From Cycas panzhihuaensis (taxonomy: Eukaryota > Cycadophyta): DNA of 64,000 nt. Below are positions 10,222 through 21,115 of this stretch, one piece after another (positions within the stretch are counted from its first letter, which is position 1; the number at the start of each line of letters is the position of its first letter). The stretch spans positions 147,567,741-147,631,740 of the forward strand of contig CM041465.1 of NCBI GenBank assembly GCA_023213395.1. Direction: 5' to 3'. Made by a program: the position numbers and the translations under genes. The notes beneath the pieces were generated by a model. That model did no database searches, was not told where the DNA came from, and was given only the letters and a program-made list of their open reading frames with translations.

Positions 10222-12271
10222 TTCTATGGTTTGTTAGAGTTGAAAGATTTGTTTGAGCTTTGAGCTTTGAAGCCTAGTTTTGTGGTTCTGTTTACACCAC
10301 ACTTTTGCTGTGTATACTTGGGAGAAAGCTTTCACACTGATTATTGTCCTCTGCTGGACCTGCACACACTTGAAGTGCTGTCCCTTCATATTTAGTCCCT
10401 GCTGCATACTTGGCTGTGCATATTGGTGCCTCTCTCCGTCTACGTAATCGCTCAAGCTCGAGATTTGCTGTCCTCTGTCCCTCTCTCTGTCCCAATATCT
10501 GAGGTCTATCCCTGCACATTAAACTGTCCCTCTGTGGGTGTCTTGAACCTCGCCACCGCCAACACTGACACAACACAACACTGCACTGCTTAGCACACCG
10601 AGCCTCGCCTGTCTTTACCCTGCTTGTCCACGGAGGATGCACAAATCTCGCCTCAAGACGGAAAGCTCAGACGGCTCTAAGCTCGCTACGAGATCATGAT
10701 AGACTCAGGCACTAGCCGTCCTCGCATAGGGCTGGACGGACCACGGAGGATGCAATCTCCATGAACGGAAGCTTCCAGAAGCACGGACTGGGCCGTCCGT
10801 CCACGGAGCACAGATGCACGAGGCTTGCACGCACTCCAAGACGCACAGAGAAGTCCCACGGAGGCCGCACGACCACACAACACAGAAATTTCGATGGAAA
10901 ACGCAAATACGGGAGGAGGCAGCCGCCCTTTTGATCATTGGCTTTTTAGCCTAATTTTTTGGTTAATATGCATTTTGGCATATTCAACAGTATATGCCTT
11001 TTTTAATTGAAGGTTCTTTTCCTAAAGTCTTTTTTTAAGAGATTTTTTTTTTTATAATCAAGGTTAAATTGGGCTTTTATTACTTAAGAGGATTTTTTGA
11101 TCAAGGGGGGCTTAATGCTCCAAGAGACTTTAAGTCATTTAGCCCTATTTGAAGACTACTTTAAGGTGACATTGAAGCCTTAATTGCTTTAAGAATTTTT
11201 TTTTAGTGAGATTTAATCTCATTTTTTTAAAGCATTTTTTGTGGCTCTCAAAAGTACTTTTTTAGTACTTAAGAAGATTAAAATTTCTTTAATGGTTAGA
11301 GGACTCATCAAATGACTCATGCTAAGTCATTCTCCTCTCATTAAGGATTGAAGTTGCGTGATTTAAATGCTTGAGAAGACTCCCTGCGCGGTGTTCTAGT
11401 GAGGCAAAGTTACAAAAAAGGTTGATTTCAGCCTTTATTTTTTACTTTTTAAAGCTCTTTTAGCACTTTTTTTAATGCTATTAAAGCATTAAGAGCTTAA
11501 TTAAAGTGGCCAAAAAGCATGTTCATATTGTAAAGGTGATAAACATCACTATTTGAGTTGATTTTTTGGCACCTTGCATGGTGACTTTAGCCTTCAAAAA
11601 TCTCAAAAAGGAGGCTGAATTTTGTACTTGATAAAAATCACACTTTCTGTTGGATTGTTGAGACTATTTTAAAGTCTCAACAACTTGCTGCTTGGAGTTT
11701 GTTTGGCGTTTGGAGTACATTGAGTACAATTTGGCAAGTGGTTTCTTCTCTACATCGGCTTTGGAGCGTTAAAAAGAACCCACTTCAGCTATCATCATCA
11801 AGGTTTTGCATCATTTTTTCACTAAGTACTACACTCTCAAAAGTACTTACATTATTGTACTCAAGCATTCAAAACATTTTACTTGGATCACAAAAGCACT
11901 TAAAACACTTAATAAAAGTGCTCATTATCTCATGTACTTGCTTCTTAAGAAGCCTATCATTGTAAGCTAAATCATAGCATCAAAGCTAAGTACATAATCC
12001 AACTAAAAGTACCTTAAAATTCACTTTAAAATTTTTCTAAAAGTGAATTTTAAAATCTGGCTGGAGAGGCTCGAAAAAGGTTTAATCCTTGCCTCTGTTA
12101 CACTTAACTTTGGATCAACTCAATAGTCGAAGTCCTCCACCCCTCATCACTCCACCCAGTTGTTGGATCTTCTTGTAAAATCAGGATTGGTGGTGTTGTT
12201 AGAAGGTGGAACTTAAGCGACAAAGCTTTGAAGTTACCAAGTTATTTGCTAGCTTTTATACAAGTGGAAAG
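10222..12271 (+). other. Copia A untranslated leader
   Basis: About 2 kb between PBS and gag with no convincing gene. A GC-rich section (about 10430-10920) has several CCACGGAG units and no counterpart in copia B. The rest is AT-rich and collinear with the B leader, including a conserved stem-loop at 11655-11683 and a smaller one near 11534-11549. Minus-strand open frames in the GC-rich section overlap each other in different frames and look like composition effects. Confidence 0.7.
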
Positions 12272-13054
12272 ATGGTTGCTATTAACATGCTCAATGCATG
12301 CACAATAAGGCTAACAGGACAAGCAAATTATCAAGAATGAAAAAGAATCACACAAAATCTCTTGATAATGAATGAATTTTGGGGATATGTTTCTGGGAGA
12401 ATCCCCAATCTTGCACTTGTTGATGATGATGAAGTTGATGCTGATTATGAACATGTTGCTGCTTGGGAGGCCAAAGACGAGATTGCTTTGGCATTTCTTC
12501 ATATGATTGTGGATGTACATGTAGATCAGAACATCTCTTCTGCTAAATCTTCTAAAGAAGCTTGGGACACATTGTCCTCATCAGATGAAAGGCGAGATGA
12601 AGCTCGCATTCTGATGATAAAAGCCAAACTATATTCTGTCAAATTTGTAAAGCCAATGTCGGCATTTTTGTCCTCCATTAAGGAGGTTTGTAATGAATTG
12701 AATACTTTAGGTAGTCCTGCTACAAGGGATGAACTCATCACATCCATCACCAAGGCATTACCAAAGGACTACAAAGGCTTCATATCATCTACCACACGAA
12801 ATGGTTCACTAAAGAAAATGACATTCAATGAACATGAAAGCTTATTGCTTCAAGAAGAACAGATTTATGCTAAGGATAATGAAGAACCATCAACACCAGA
12901 TGCTTTCACGGCCAAGTCTAAGGCCAATCAGATCTCCAAACCTGCATTCACAAAGCAGTTTGGAAACATGAACATTGGATCTTCTAAGTCTAATGTTGTG
13001 TGTCATTATTGTGGCAAACCTGGCCACATTGCACCTGATTGTAGAAAGAAGTAG
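12272..13054 (+). pseudogene. gag: Copia A gag
   Basis: The ATG at 12272 opens the frame shared with copia B (INMLNACTIRLTGQ). A TGA at 12338-12340 replaces a Trp codon, after which the frame is open to 13054. It shows the capsid blocks LLIMNEFWGYVSGR, AFLHMIVDVHV, AWDTLSS and SSIKEVCNELNTLGSP, then a perfect CCHC zinc knuckle (13001-13042, CHYCGKPGHIAPDC). Gag packages the genomic RNA. One nonsense mutation is the main break; the frame then stops just after the knuckle before the Gln-rich linker to protease. Start choice rests on the alignment with B. Confidence 0.85.
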
Positions 13055-13289
13055 GCAGATCTATGACGACAACAGCAGCAACAGCAACAACCACAAGGTC
13101 AACGACAACAGCAGCCAAGGCAACAGTATCAACAGAGATTTCAGCGGTTAGATGAGAATCCCCCTCGACCAAATCGAGGTGCCTATCGAGGAGGTCCAAG
13201 AGGAAGGGGGGGTCAAAGAGGTGGCTACCAATGCGACTTTAATCAGTTTGTCGATGAAGACAAACTGTTTTGTGCATATTAGTCATCCA

Positions 13290-13745
13290 AGGTTGATCAC
13301 ACTTGGATTGTCGATTCAGGAGCTTCTCGATAATGACGGTGAGTGAAGAACTCTTATGCAATATTAAGGAAGGTAAAGGTCAATCAATGACCTTTGGAAA
13401 TAATGAATTTGTTGAGATTTCAGGCATAGGCACAATAGCTCCTTTCCATTCTTCAGAAAATCCTTCCTCAACATTTCCCAATAGTGATGCATACTTCATT
13501 CCTTCCATGGAGAAGAGTCTGCTATCTGTTAACCAGTTGGACAAGCAACAGATGAGCGTGTTATTCAAGAATGGGAAATGTATCATTAGTGACAAAGATG
13601 ACCAGATCATAGCTGTTGCCTATGAGGATCAAGGTCTTTACAAGTTGGATGCCAATAACATTACACTTGATTCTGCTTATTCTGGCTCCATGGTCATTTT
13701 ATCTTTGTCGAAAATGCAATTATGGCATCAACGTCTAGGTCACTT
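13290..13745 (+). pseudogene. Copia A protease, frameshifted
   Basis: The active-site block IVDSGAS lies at 13307-13327 (DSG 13313-13321) in one frame. The rest of the protease (EELLCNIKEGKGQSMTFGN to NGKCIISDKDDQIIAVAYEDQGLYKLD) continues in another frame from about 13330. In B the same join is uninterrupted (DSGVSQHMIGSEELL), so A has lost a few bases here. A retropepsin would release gag, protease, integrase and RT from the polyprotein. The catalytic residues are intact but not in frame with the rest. Confidence 0.85.
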
Positions 13746-14876
13746 AAGCCTAGATAATTTGAAGCAGATGATGAACAAAAACATGGTATATGGGCTCAAG
13801 ATATATGGTTCAAAATGTCTTTATAAGCTTGCATAATGGGGACACAACATCAGTTGCCTTTTCCTAAAGGCAAAGCATGGCGTGCATCTTATCCATTGCA
13901 GTTAATTCACTTAGACTTATGTGGACCCATGTCCACTCAATCCTTTGGAGGAGCATTGTACTACATCTCCTTCATTGATGACTTTTCTCATAAAGTCTGG
14001 GTCTACTTCATAAAGCAAAAATTAGAAGCCTTCTCTAAGTTCAAAGAGTTCAAAGCTGAAGTAGAAAATGAATCTGGCTACTCAATTGGAACATTAAGGT
14101 CAGATAATGGAGGTGAATTCACTTCAAATGAATTCAACCAATTCTGCAAGGATAATGGAATTCAGAGACAACTCACAGAGCCTCATACTCCTCAACAAAA
14201 TGGAGTCTCCGAAAGGATGAACAGAACTTTGGCTAATAAAGCCAAAATAATGATGCATGCGAAAGGACTTCCAAGAGCTTCGGGTCAAGCATTTCACATG
14301 ACCTATGTGGCCAATTGGAGTCCTACTACAACAATCACCAACATTACACTTAAGGAGGCGTGGACTGGTAAGAAACCAACTATCAACCATTTGAGGACAT
14401 TTGGGTGCACTGCATATATGCACATACCAGATCAACAAAGAACAAAGTTGGATAAACATAGTCTCAAATGCATCTTTGTAGGATATGCCATTCATAGCAA
14501 GGCCTACAAGTTGTATGATCCAGTTGGGAGAAAAATGCATCTCTTAAGAGATGTAATCTTTGTTGAAGATGATCAGAAAGAGTTGGATGTAGTATCAATC
14601 CAACCACCCATTGATAAAGGCAAAAAGATTGTTAAAGACTTCCCTCCCTCTCAATCTTATACACCATGTACTTCATCTGCACCTCTTGTACCGTCCACTT
14701 CGTCATCTTCTGCTCCACTTGAACCTTCCACATCATCTTCTGTTGATCAATCACTTAGACCAGAAGACATTGAGGTTCATGCTACTTCATTTCAAAAGTT
14801 ACCAAAATGGTATACTCAAATGGTGCAGGACGGTCATATTATTGAAGGGAAACATCCATCGAAGTATAGGCAGTAA
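13718..14876 (+). CDS. Copia A integrase
   Basis: The zinc-finger histidines (LWHQRLGHL) end the upstream frame. A frameshift near 13830 falls between the two cysteines (CLY... and, in the next frame, CIMG), after which 13836-14876 is open for 346 codons. That frame has HLDLCGPM, RSDNGGEF and QNGVSERMN, giving the complete D,D,E catalytic triad, then the GKKP...LRTFGCTAY and KCIFVGYA blocks typical of copia integrase ends. It ends in a Ser/Pro-rich linker before RT. It inserts the cDNA in the nucleus. Apart from the frameshift in the finger this is one of the best-kept domains in the window. Confidence 0.9.
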
Positions 14877-15610
14877 ACAAATTTTGCACTTATGGTTGAA
14901 GTGCTTTCTATTGATGAGCCTTCTACTTTTGAAGAGGCTTCACAAAATGACAATTGGAAAGCTGCCATGGATGAGGAGATCCATTCTATTCACTAGAATG
15001 GCACATGGGATTTGGTCAAATTGCCTCCACATAAACAGGCAATCAGTTGTAAATGGGTCTATAAGACCAAATTTCATTCTGATGGTACACTTAAGCGTCA
15101 GAAAGCACATCTTGTGGCAAAGGGACTCAAACAAAAGGAGGGCATTGATTATGAGGAAACCTTTGCACCAGTGGCAAACATGAACACCATCAGAATCCTT
15201 ATGGCCTTAGTTCCACAATGCAAATGGCCAGTTTATCAGATGGATATGAAGAGCGCCTTTCTTAATGGCGATCTTCAAGAGGAGGTATACTTGGAGCAAC
15301 CTCCTGGTTACAAAGAACAAGGCAAGGAGCATTTAGTATGTCGCCTCAAGAAGGCTTTGTATGGCTTGAAACAAGCTCCTAGGGCATGGTATGCAAAAAT
15401 CGATGAATACTTCTTGAGACATGGGTTTCATTGATCTACATCAGATCCTAATCTGTACATCAAACATGAACAAAACCATATCATTTATATTGCCTTGTAT
15501 GTAGATGACTTAGTGATCACTGGTGATGACACTGAGCTCATAAAGATTCTCCAGGATGATTTGAAGAGAAGTTTCGAGACGATTTTGGACTTCTCCATTA
15601 TTTTTAGGCT
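14877..15610 (+). pseudogene. Copia A reverse transcriptase, broken
   Basis: RT continues in the integrase frame region (PSTFEEASQNDNWKAAMDEE), meets a TAG near 14995, then is open at 15012-15434 with [17 protein letters not shown]-like [48 protein letters not shown] and [20 protein letters not shown] at 15432-15434 replaces one codon before STSDPNLY. The catalytic YVDD is at 15498-15509. A frameshift near 15585 ends the recognisable frame. It would copy the RNA into DNA; three disruptions make it dead. Confidence 0.9.
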
Positions 15611-16380
15611 TTGAGGTATGGCGTGACGAGCTATATCTTCATTTCCCAAGCAAAATATTCTTGGGACATCTTGCAGAGGTTCAGGATGCATGACTGCAAG
15701 ACAACGCCTACACCCATGGAGAACGGAACCAAGCTTACTCTTAATGAGGAAGGCGAACCAAAGAAATCCCACTCTTTTCTGACAGTTGATTGGTAGCCTC
15801 ATCTATCTCACCAACACTCATCTAGATATTTCATTTGCAGTTGGGATTTGTTCTCGTTTCATGTCTCAAACCAATCAGAAGCATTGGAAAGCAGCAAAAC
15901 GCATACTCAAGTACATCAAAGGTACATTGCAGCTTGGACTTGAGTATGCACATAATGAAAACTTCACTTTGGAAGGGTTCTTTGATTTTGATTGGGCAGG
16001 ATGCCAGGATAGCAGGAAATCAACCTCGGGTTACTGTTTTACCCTTGGTTCAGCAGTTGTTTCATGGAGTTGCAAGAAGCAACCAAATGTTACCTTGTCC
16101 TCCAGGCGAGAATACAAAGTTGCGATCGGTGCGACTTGCGAGGCTATCCGCTACGACGATTCTTGGTGAGTTTGGATTTGAGCGAGCACCTACCAAGATT
16201 CATTGCGACAATCGTAGTGTGCTCAAATTGACTAAGAATCCGCCTTCCATGCATCGGACCAAGCATATTGAAGTTCATCACCATTTCATCGAGAGAACAT
16301 GTACAGGTGGTGAGATCAATCTTCAATATCGAGCAGCAGACAACAGATATCTTCACCAAGCCACTTGGTAGAGAGAAATT
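15611..16380 (+). pseudogene. Copia A RT end and RNase H, broken
   Basis: 15611-15796 carries the RT end (FISQAKYSWDILQRFRMHDCKTTPTPME). 15786-16169 carries GSLIYLTNTHLDISFAVGI, the HWKAAKRILKYIKGT block and RNase H with DWAGCQDSRKSTSGY, then SRREYKVAIGATCEA. After another frame change, 16170-16370 has HCDNRSVLKL and HRTKHIEVHHHFIE. RNase H removes the RNA template. Order and spacing match copia elements; at least two frameshifts are present. Confidence 0.88.
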
Positions 16381-16426
16381 TGTAAAATTTAGAGATGGTC
16401 TAGGGGTTTGACTTAACATTGTAAAC

Positions 16427-16438
16427 AATAAGAGGGGG
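16427..16438 (+). other. Copia A polypurine tract
   Basis: AATAAGAGGGGG lies immediately before the 3' LTR and would prime plus-strand synthesis. The same position in copia B has been deleted. Confidence 0.85.
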
Positions 16439-16987
16439 TGTTAAACCTTATGTTTACATGTTAAGCTTATGTACTTTATGTTTATGTATTATGTGTGCAC
16501 TTTAATGTTTTATGTGCACTTTTGTACTTTAGGGGTGACTTTATCAATTAAGTGATAAAGTACACACCCACTTTATGTCTAGTGACATAACGTTGTCACT
16601 TATGTCACTTGAGGGTCAAATGACCCCCTTGCACTTTTGCTCACACAAGAGCTTCCAATGGACACTTTCCCTACATGCAAGCATGCATTGCATGATTGAC
16701 ACTTGTCAATCATGCAATAGCCCTTGGCCTCTCATTTCCCTCTATTTAATGAGGCTTTTCTTCATTGTTGTTCATTCAAGAGTTGGAGCTCATTGTTACT
16801 CTGTCAGTTTGCTAATCAAGCTGAAGCATTCTTTGGTGGTTGGACTAATTCCAACACCCCATTCATGGTATCTTGATCTTGCTCCTATTTCTCTTTGTGT
16901 TCTTTGTGTTTTATGCTTAATGCATTTAATGGTATTGTACTTTGTTAATGAACTTGGACCTATGTGGCCATTAGGCCCATTCTAATA
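16439..16987 (+). repeat. Copia A 3' LTR
   Basis: TGTTAAACC...TCTAATA; the final CA has mutated to TA. It matches the 5' LTR end to end. The palindrome seen at 9770-9791 is broken here by one C-to-A change (TCAATTAAGTGA). It is followed by the GTTGG duplication at 16988-16992. Confidence 0.93.
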
Positions 16988-16992
16988 GTTGG
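16988..16992 (+). other. Copia A target-site duplication, right
   Basis: GTTGG, identical to 9654-9658 before the 5' LTR. Confidence 0.9.
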
Positions 16993-17472
16993 CAGTCGAC
17001 AAGTTTCTTAATCTATGTAATGGATAAGGAGCCTAAAGGGGTCCTCCTATATACCCGCAGGTACGTGGAGGCTCAACTCCACAGTCGGGCACTATCTAAG
17101 GCTTGAATATTGGCAATTCCCTGCTTCACTTCACGTGCTGGTGTGTACCCATGTATGCTTGGCCAAAAACAATAGTTTCTTGTGATGTTTTAAAACCACC
17201 AAAATAGGTTTTCTACCTAGATCTCTAGGGGAATTTGGAAAAATGATGGATAGAAGGATTACAAAAAAAGATTTGACGTCTTTTTCTTAATCTCTGTGAA
17301 TGTTGGTAGTAAAATGCAAAGAGAGCATACAACATAAAATTGAAATCGATTAAGGGGAGGGCTTTTCGAAATTTCACCACAAAAAAAAAAAAATTCTAAA
17401 ATTTCAACTGCTCTAGGTATTCCACTTCTTCGCAATCATGCCTTGATACTTTGGATGGACTCACAAACCAAG
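16993..17472 (-). other. G2 leader, part next to its 5' LTR
   Basis: Continuation of the G2 leader on the far side of copia A, between the G2 primer-binding site and the insertion point. It contains an A/T homopolymer near 17380 and no recognisable gene. Confidence 0.6.
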
Positions 17473-17484
17473 CTTTGATACCAC
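17473..17484 (-). other. G2 primer-binding site
   Basis: The minus strand reads TGGTATCAAAGC directly after the 5' LTR end, one base different from the Met-tRNA-type site of the copia elements. It fixes the minus orientation of G2. Confidence 0.8.
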
Positions 17485-17485
17485 T

Positions 17486-17815
17486 TGGGATGCTTTTGTT
17501 TTGACATTTTCCCCAAAATAAGAAGTTTAGCAAACTCAAAAGATACAATATGGGCAAGAATGGATTCCCTTCATTGTCAAATAGAATTATAGATGATGGA
17601 CGCTTACAAGGACACCAAGAGAGCACCAAAGACGTACTATGGTATGCTATTACATATGATCTCAATACACAATACCTTGATTACATTTATTAAGGCCTTA
17701 AATAGACAATCGAGGTCTCTTCCATTGAATTCCATTGGTGGTGCAATCGGCTTCCAATTCTATTGGTGAGAGTAAATGACCCACGTACAAAAGTTAATGG
17801 CTAACTTTAACATCC
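17486..17815 (-). repeat. G2 5' LTR
   Basis: TGGGATG...AACATCC on the plus strand, matched to 4656-4982. The terminal A of the plus-strand end has changed to T. No matching short duplication next to the two LTRs could be confirmed. Confidence 0.85.
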
Positions 17816-19355
17816 TGGTCCCTTGGTCACATGCTAATAATCAGGTTTCACTGATAATAAAAGGTTATGTAACAAATAAATAAATTGGAAAAGCATAGGC
17901 TCTCTCTAGGAAGTAGCAAAGGATGTTGATGAGAGGTCTATTGGTCATATCCTTTCAATGGTTGGCTGTGACACGTACATTTTGTTTAGGACCATGTGTG
18001 ATAGATTACAACCAAACCTTTGTCATTCTTGCCATTCTCCTCCTCAAACCTTGATTTTCTTTTTTTCAAAAGAAGGAGATTTATATTATTTTCTAGCATC
18101 GTGAGTCATTTGGATCTTTTTCGCAATATAAGGGATTTTTGCCGCTGTAAAAACTACATCAGTGTATAAAGAACTTGTGTCCTCTTTTCCTTTATAGGCA
18201 AACAACTCTGGAAAGGTAGAATTGAGATCCATGAATTACTGAAACATAGGTTACGTGGATTAATGTTGAATTGAAGGCTTAAATTGAGATGGACCTTCTT
18301 TAATAATCCTTGTCTTTTAGTGTAATTAAACTTCCTTTTCATATAATTTCTTCCTATTTGTAGCGGTAATAGTATTGCTCATTTTGATGCAAGTTCTCGA
18401 TGCCCAACAAATGGGTTTGGAGATTGGTTAAGCTTGAATGCTAGGAAAAAAGTAGAGGGAAATCCCCAAAAGCACAATTGCTTTTTTTAGGTTTTTGGAG
18501 CCACTGTTTAAATTAGTCTAAATGGTTGGCCATCAGTGACAAGTCAAATGCCATTGAGAATTGTTGGCTGTAATCAACATGCGTTGAGTCACAGTTTACA
18601 TGTGCATTAATTGCTAGTCAATAGACATTGAGACCTGAAACTAAAGCTTGTTGACTATTGTGATGTTGATTGACCATCATAGCTTAATGGGATAGTGTTG
18701 ACTTATAGATTTGCACCTTATTGCAAGATCATCACTTGTCAAGGGTTTCCACTGTAGTCTAGGGTGTGTGCAAGTGGTCAACGTACATAATCTTCATTTA
18801 TTAAGCCACATAAGTCCACAAGTAACTCATATACATACATTCACCATATAAATACACATGTTTATCCACATAACTCTCTTATTTTATTAAACAATAGTCG
18901 ATATTACATCCTACAATGTCCATTCTGGTCTGACTGGTCAATCGTACCAGATCAAGTACCGTTGGAATCACTTACTCGGCTCTCACATCCATCCCAATGG
19001 GTGGATGTGTTTAAATACACTATGCATTCCTGTCACGGAATGGTTGTGTCTATAGTTGTAATTGTCCGTTCTTCTGAATGGACACTTGTTCAGTCCTTAA
19101 TCACTCTTTGTTAATCCTTAATACAATCCTCTATCTATACGACTGTCTACATGTCACATCCGTTCCTTTCTATTTGCTGCATTCTTGTTGTACAATGTCC
19201 ATTCCTGTAGCGGGATGGACTGTATTTCGGCTCTGTTTCATCCATTCCCTATCCCGAATGCATGTCGACTGGTTGCTTTACCAAAATACCCACTGGTTTT
19301 TCATACGTTCTTTTTTCCGAATGCACATGTATCAAATATAACCGCAACATCTATC
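17816..19355. other. Unassigned stretch between G2 and copia C
   Basis: No retroelement domain or RNA gene was recognised. Around 19020-19330 there are several short echoes of an ATTCCTGT..CGGAATGG type sequence, perhaps a decayed short-repeat array. Open frames here are short and have no family signature. Confidence 0.45.
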
Positions 19356-19522
19356 CAGGGTCAACAAAAACGATTGAGCATCTGTACGATTGGTGGAAGC
19401 ATGGAAGAGGTGGAACAAGGATTAAAATTTGATTGTTTGCCTTCTCTTATATCTGATGCGAATAACAAAGTGAGATGGGTTAATTCTTCTTACAAGCAAA
19501 TGGTGGGGCAGTCAGAGTGCTC
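19356..19522 (+). pseudogene. Host-gene-like exon scrap (possibly DUF7950-type)
   Basis: An open stretch reads GGSMEEVEQGLKFD, then LPSLISDANNKVRWVNSSYK and QMVGQSECSWL, ending where antisense copia C RT begins. It contains no retroelement motif. The pattern FISDxxNRVxWxNxAYxxMV is, from memory, like a plant-specific domain of unknown function (DUF7950). The reading is a family impression, not a search result. It may be a genic remnant into which copia C inserted. No start, splice site or continuation was established. Confidence 0.35.
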
Positions 19523-19523
19523 T

Positions 19524-19712
19524 TGGCTACAAACTACCAATGTCATCATTCATAGCCGCTTGCCACTTTTGATCTATAATAGCTTCTTCAAAAGTGGTAG
19601 GTTCAAGAGCTAATAAGACTTTTGCCATTAAGGCGAAGTTGGTGGATGACCTGTGTTTAGATTGCCTCTTAGTTTGTTGTGGTGGTGATGGACCATAAGA
19701 GATCGTCTGCAA
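19524..19712 (-). pseudogene. Copia C reverse transcriptase, N-terminal stub
   Basis: The minus strand reads NFALMAKVLLALEPTTFEEAI then DQKWQAAMNDDIGSL, the block that opens copia RT (compare PSTFEEASQNDNWKAAMDEE in A). Sequence beyond this is unrelated, so a deletion or truncation removed the catalytic part, YVDD and RNase H. Confidence 0.8.
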
Positions 19713-21115
19713 GTACCATTTAGCGAGTTGCTTTGATGTGACCTCTTCTTGAACATCTTTTTAAGGATTTGTTGATGTGGATGTTGAAGGAGAGGCAAGA
19801 TGTGCAGATGAAGTACCAGGTGTATATGACGTAGATGAAGGCAATTGTATTGCAAGAACATTTCGAGTAACAAAAGGAGGGAGGGGAGCTTTTGTAGATT
19901 GTTCATTAAAGAATGAAAGCTGAGTTATATCCAAGTCCTGGTTCTCTTCTAAAAAGATAACATCTTGAGATGTACACATTTGCTTAGTAATAGGATCATA
20001 AAGTTTGTATGCTTTGCAACCAGGTTGGTAACCAATGAAAATACATTTCCTGCTTTTAACATCTAACTTCTTTCTTTGTTCTTTTGGTATGAGCATGTAT
20101 GTTGTACAATCAAAGATACGCAAATGTGAGATTGAGTGCTTTTGACCTGACCAGGCCTCCTTGGGAGTAATATTTGAAACAACCTTAGTTGGACTTCAAT
20201 TTGTAAGGTAAGTAGCTATATTAAGGGCTTCAACCCAGAATTGAAGTCTTAAATTTTTAGCAGCAAGCATGGCTTTGTCTTTGCTAACCAAGGTCCGATT
20301 CATATGCTCAACAACTCCATTTTGCTGAGGTGTATAAGGGGTAGAAAATTGTTGTTTAATTCCATTATCCTTGCAAAATTGGGTGAATTCTCTAGATGTG
20401 TATTCACCTCCATCGTCATAGCGAAGGATTTTAATTGGATTCCCAGATTCCAGTTGAACACCATGTTTAAATTCTCTAAAATTTTCAAATGCTTCTGATT
20501 TCTGCTTCAAGAAATAAACCCAAAATTTTCGGAAATAATCATCAATAAATGTAATAAAATATCGACAACTATTGAAGGATGCTTGCAATATGGGTCCACA
20601 AATATCAGAATGTACCAGGACCAAGGGTTCCTTAACACACCGAGCTCTTTCATCTGATCTGAATGGAGCCCAATGATGTTTACCCATAACACAAGCCTCA
20701 TAAATACATTTGGTCTGCTTGATGTTTGGTATTCTGTGTACCATATTCGGTTTGAAAAGCAGATGAAGGCTATTCATATTTAGATGATTGAGGCATTGAT
20801 GCCACAATTGGTCTTTTGGAAGCCTTTGAGAAACAAGTCTTTTTGGAGCAAGTTGTTCATATGCATTTGAAGTCGAAGCAAAAGTATTTGAAGTGGAGGT
20901 TGAGTTACTACAAGAGCCAGTTTTAGTTGGCAGGAACAAAGGTCTTGAAACTACATCAAGCTTATATAGAACTTGGTCTTCATATCTTGAGGCAATCAAA
21001 TTGCTATTCAAATCTATAATCAAACATTTTGCAAGGTGACTGAACAAAACATCAAAGTTTTGCTTATTTATGTAGCTAATTGATAGTAGATTGCATGTCA
21101 TGCCAGGGACATAAA
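19713..21115 (-). pseudogene. Copia C integrase
   Basis: The open frame 21101-20196 (301 codons) starts in the protease end (MTCNLLSISYINKQNF). It has the zinc finger (LWHQCLNHL and CIYEACVMGK), LVHSDICGPI, the altered RYDDGGEY and QQNGVVEHMNRT. All three D,D,E acids are present, with the neighbouring Arg changed to His in the last block. After a stop near 20195 the C-terminal blocks RIFDCTTYMLIPKEQ and KCIFIGYQPGCKAYKLYD follow (20123-19761), then a Ser/Pro-rich linker. It is mostly intact but cannot be made as one protein. Confidence 0.88.

Larger units (their letters stand above)
9659..16987 (+). mobile_element. A: full-length Ty1/copia element
   Basis: 7.3 kb element with two 549-base LTRs (9659-10207, 16439-16987), a PBS at 10210, about 2 kb of leader, gag, protease, integrase, RT, RNase H and a polypurine tract. 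GTTGG duplications flank it. Integrase before RT makes it Ty1/copia. It is inserted into the leader of the minus-strand gypsy G2. Its LTRs differ by about a dozen substitutions and small indels, so it is younger than G2 but not recent. It is closely related to B (43173-50549). Stops in gag and RT and frameshifts in protease and integrase make it non-autonomous. Confidence 0.95.
4656..17815 (-). mobile_element. G2: chromodomain Ty3/gypsy element, minus strand, split by copia A
   Basis: Two matching LTRs of about 330 bases flank the element: 4656-4982 (3' LTR) and 17486-17815 (5' LTR). The internal region on the minus strand runs PBS, leader, gag (about 8757-7990), protease (about 7745-7610), RT, RNase H, integrase and a chromodomain-like tail (to 4926). 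The leader is interrupted by copia A at 9659-16987. Without A the element is roughly 5.8 kb, a normal gypsy size. The pol order with a C-terminal chromodomain places it among chromoviruses. Every gene has stops, so it is a fossil. Confidence 0.85.

Noticed and set aside
10234-10938. Several overlapping minus-strand open frames of 64-116 codons
   Set aside because: They overlap in different frames inside a GC-rich leader segment, have no family motif and run against the element's transcription. Composition explains them.
14611-15183. 190-codon open frame overlapping integrase and RT of copia A
   Set aside because: Alternate-frame shadow; it gives Leu/His-rich sequence, whereas the other frame gives conserved copia blocks.
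19078-19341. 87-codon open frame in the stretch left of copia C
   Set aside because: Tyr/Cys/His-rich, no motif, overlaps another frame; only the separate segment from 19356 looks protein-like.
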